A program made the position numbers and the translations under genes. The notes beneath the pieces were generated by a model that was not told where the DNA came from, did no database searches, and saw nothing but the letters and a program-made list of their open reading frames with translations. DNA of 64,000 nucleotides from Saccharomycopsis fibuligera x Saccharomycopsis cf. fibuligera. Taxonomy: Eukaryota; Ascomycota; Saccharomycetes; Ascoideales; Saccharomycopsidaceae. The DNA lies in the NCBI GenBank assembly GCA_001936135.1, contig CP012816.1, positions 2,973,501 through 3,037,500 on the forward strand, in the 5' to 3' direction. This document shows, piece after piece, positions 63,030-64,000 of the stretch. Positions within the stretch are counted from its first letter, which is position 1, and every line of letters starts with the position of its first letter.

Positions 63030-64000
63030 TTAATTGGTGTACTGCGTTTCATGACGCTGTGTCACGGAACCCGTACCCACAAAACGGAAACTTGGATGTA
63101 ACTGTTCCTTCTTCTTGGTGATCCTTTGACCACTGGCAGGAACAATCTCAGGATTTTCAATTAGCTCAGAAAAGCTATCCCCATCACTGCTTGGCGTTTC
63201 TGGCTCACCAAAACCCCCGCCTCCAGGGGTTTGTAAAATTATTCGATCACCAGCACTCAAGCTCACGGAATTTTTGCCTCCAATGTTCACTTCCTTGGTC
63301 TCTAAATATTTACCACTTACCGGATCAAAAATTTGCCTTATCCACAAATTCAACCCTGTAGCACCAGGCTTACCGCCTTTTATTCCATTAGGAGCATGAA
63401 CACGACGCTCTGATAAAATTGAGGCTTGAAGTGCGGTTCTAAATTCAATGTCTCTGTAGGCTCCGTTACCTCCTTTGTGTAAGCCATTACCTCCGGAATT
63501 TTGCCTGATTGAAAATTCTCGAAGTAGGACAGGATATCGTTTTTCAAAAACTTCCACATCTGTCATTTTGGTATTTGTCATATTAACGTGTACTGCCGAA
63601 ACACCATCCCATGTCGGTCCAGCACCATGACCTCCAGCAATTGTTTCATAGTATCCAAAACCTTTTAGATAACTTGACTTATCTTCAGAATTTCCTCCAG
63701 TACCAAAAGTGAAATTATTGCAACACCCTTGAGAATCTGCCATAGCTCCAAAAGCCTTGAAAACCACATCAGTGATTCTTTGTGAGGTTAGAACATTACC
63801 AGCAACCACAGCTGCATTTAATGAAGGATCCAATAAAGAGCCTTTAGGTATAATGATTTGTAATGGTCGGAGGAAGCCCTGGTTCAACGGAATATCCTCA
63901 TTGACTAAACATCTTAGGCAATATATAATAGCAGAATAAGTTATAGCTTTTGGAGCATTTAAGTTACCGTAAACTTCTTGACTGGTTCCGCTAAAATCTA
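63030..64000 (-). CDS. OXP1: 5-oxoprolinase, C-terminal part, truncated by the window edge
   Basis: ATP-dependent enzyme opening 5-oxo-L-proline to L-glutamate in glutathione turnover. The frame is open at the right edge, so only the last 320 or so residues of a protein of roughly 1280 are seen. They belong to the hydantoinase-B-like half: [100 protein letters not shown]-like [23 protein letters not shown], and [17 protein letters not shown] near the C-terminus. The tail after GFGEP is Ser/Glu-rich. The 3' end faces the TFC3 promoter. Confidence 0.95.
   Translation of the reverse strand, partial: DFSGTSQEVYGNLNAPKAITYSAIIYCLRCLVNEDIPLNQGFLRPLQIIIPKGSLLDPSLNAAVVAGNVLTSQRITDVVFKAFGAMADSQGCCNNFTFGTGGNSEDKSSYLKGFGYYETIAGGHGAGPTWDGVSAVHVNMTNTKMTDVEVFEKRYPVLLREFSIRQNSGGNGLHKGGNGAYRDIEFRTALQASILSERRVHAPNGIKGGKPGATGLNLWIRQIFDPVSGKYLETKEVNIGGKNSVSLSAGDRIILQTPGGGGFGEPETPSSDGDSFSELIENPEIVPASGQRITKKKEQLHPSFRFVGTGSVTQRHETQYTN

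Overview
This window is nuclear DNA from a budding yeast (Saccharomycotina). Nearly every recognisable protein has a Saccharomyces cerevisiae counterpart. Genes are compact, introns are short with GTATGT-type donors and TACTAAC-type branch sites, and the DNA is AT-rich with many long A or T runs. It is not S. cerevisiae itself: several genes carry introns that species lacks, Tah1 has a long C-terminal extension, and there is an Ada/AraC-type regulator. In-frame CTG is rare. The most informative site (a near-invariant Leu in the FKS catalytic core) suggests CTG is read as leucine, but this is not settled.

Layout. 0-9.8 kb: the 3' two thirds of an FKS-family beta-1,3-glucan synthase, YIH1 and TAH1 (divergent, as in S. 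cerevisiae YCR059C/YCR060W), CDC73 and SOD2. 10.6-22.8 kb: a Zn2Cys6 regulator, COX7 (with a 5'-UTR intron), a PSH1-like RING protein (one intron), an F-box protein and the splicing helicase PRP2. 23.2-35.3 kb: TPS3 (intron in its N-terminal signature), a TatD-family hydrolase, the kinases TDA1 and CMK1, MAK31 and UBC8 (three introns). 35.3-52.3 kb: a gene-poor stretch of about 17 kb with only an unrecognised low-complexity protein and the Ada/AraC-type regulator, followed by a 7 kb gene-free gap with a minisatellite. 52.3-64 kb: CEM1, a glycogen synthase, TFC3 (two introns) and the C-terminal part of 5-oxoprolinase, cut by the right edge.

Gene relations. TPS3 (trehalose), TDA1 and CMK1 (signalling kinases), UBC8 (turnover of a gluconeogenic enzyme in S. 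cerevisiae) and glycogen synthase put a carbon-storage theme in one 34 kb stretch. COX7, TPS3, the TatD gene, TDA1 and an FKS gene all have S. cerevisiae counterparts on the right arm of chromosome XIII (YMR256C to YMR306W), and TPS3 is divergent from the TatD gene as YMR261C is from YMR262W. CMK1 and GSY1 are neighbours in S. cerevisiae and lie about 22 kb apart here. The window thus keeps scattered traces of ancestral gene order.

Most notable: (1) a nuclear Ada-type regulator with the four Zn cysteines in the bacterial spacing, fused to an AraC helix-turn-helix that is split by low-complexity sequence, beside a 7 kb gene desert; (2) an RPAP3-like long Tah1; (3) eight confidently placed introns, including a five-nucleotide first coding exon in UBC8; (4) intergenic minisatellites and words sharing a GTGGC core. 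No tRNA, rRNA, CRISPR array, transposon or virus-derived element was recognised.
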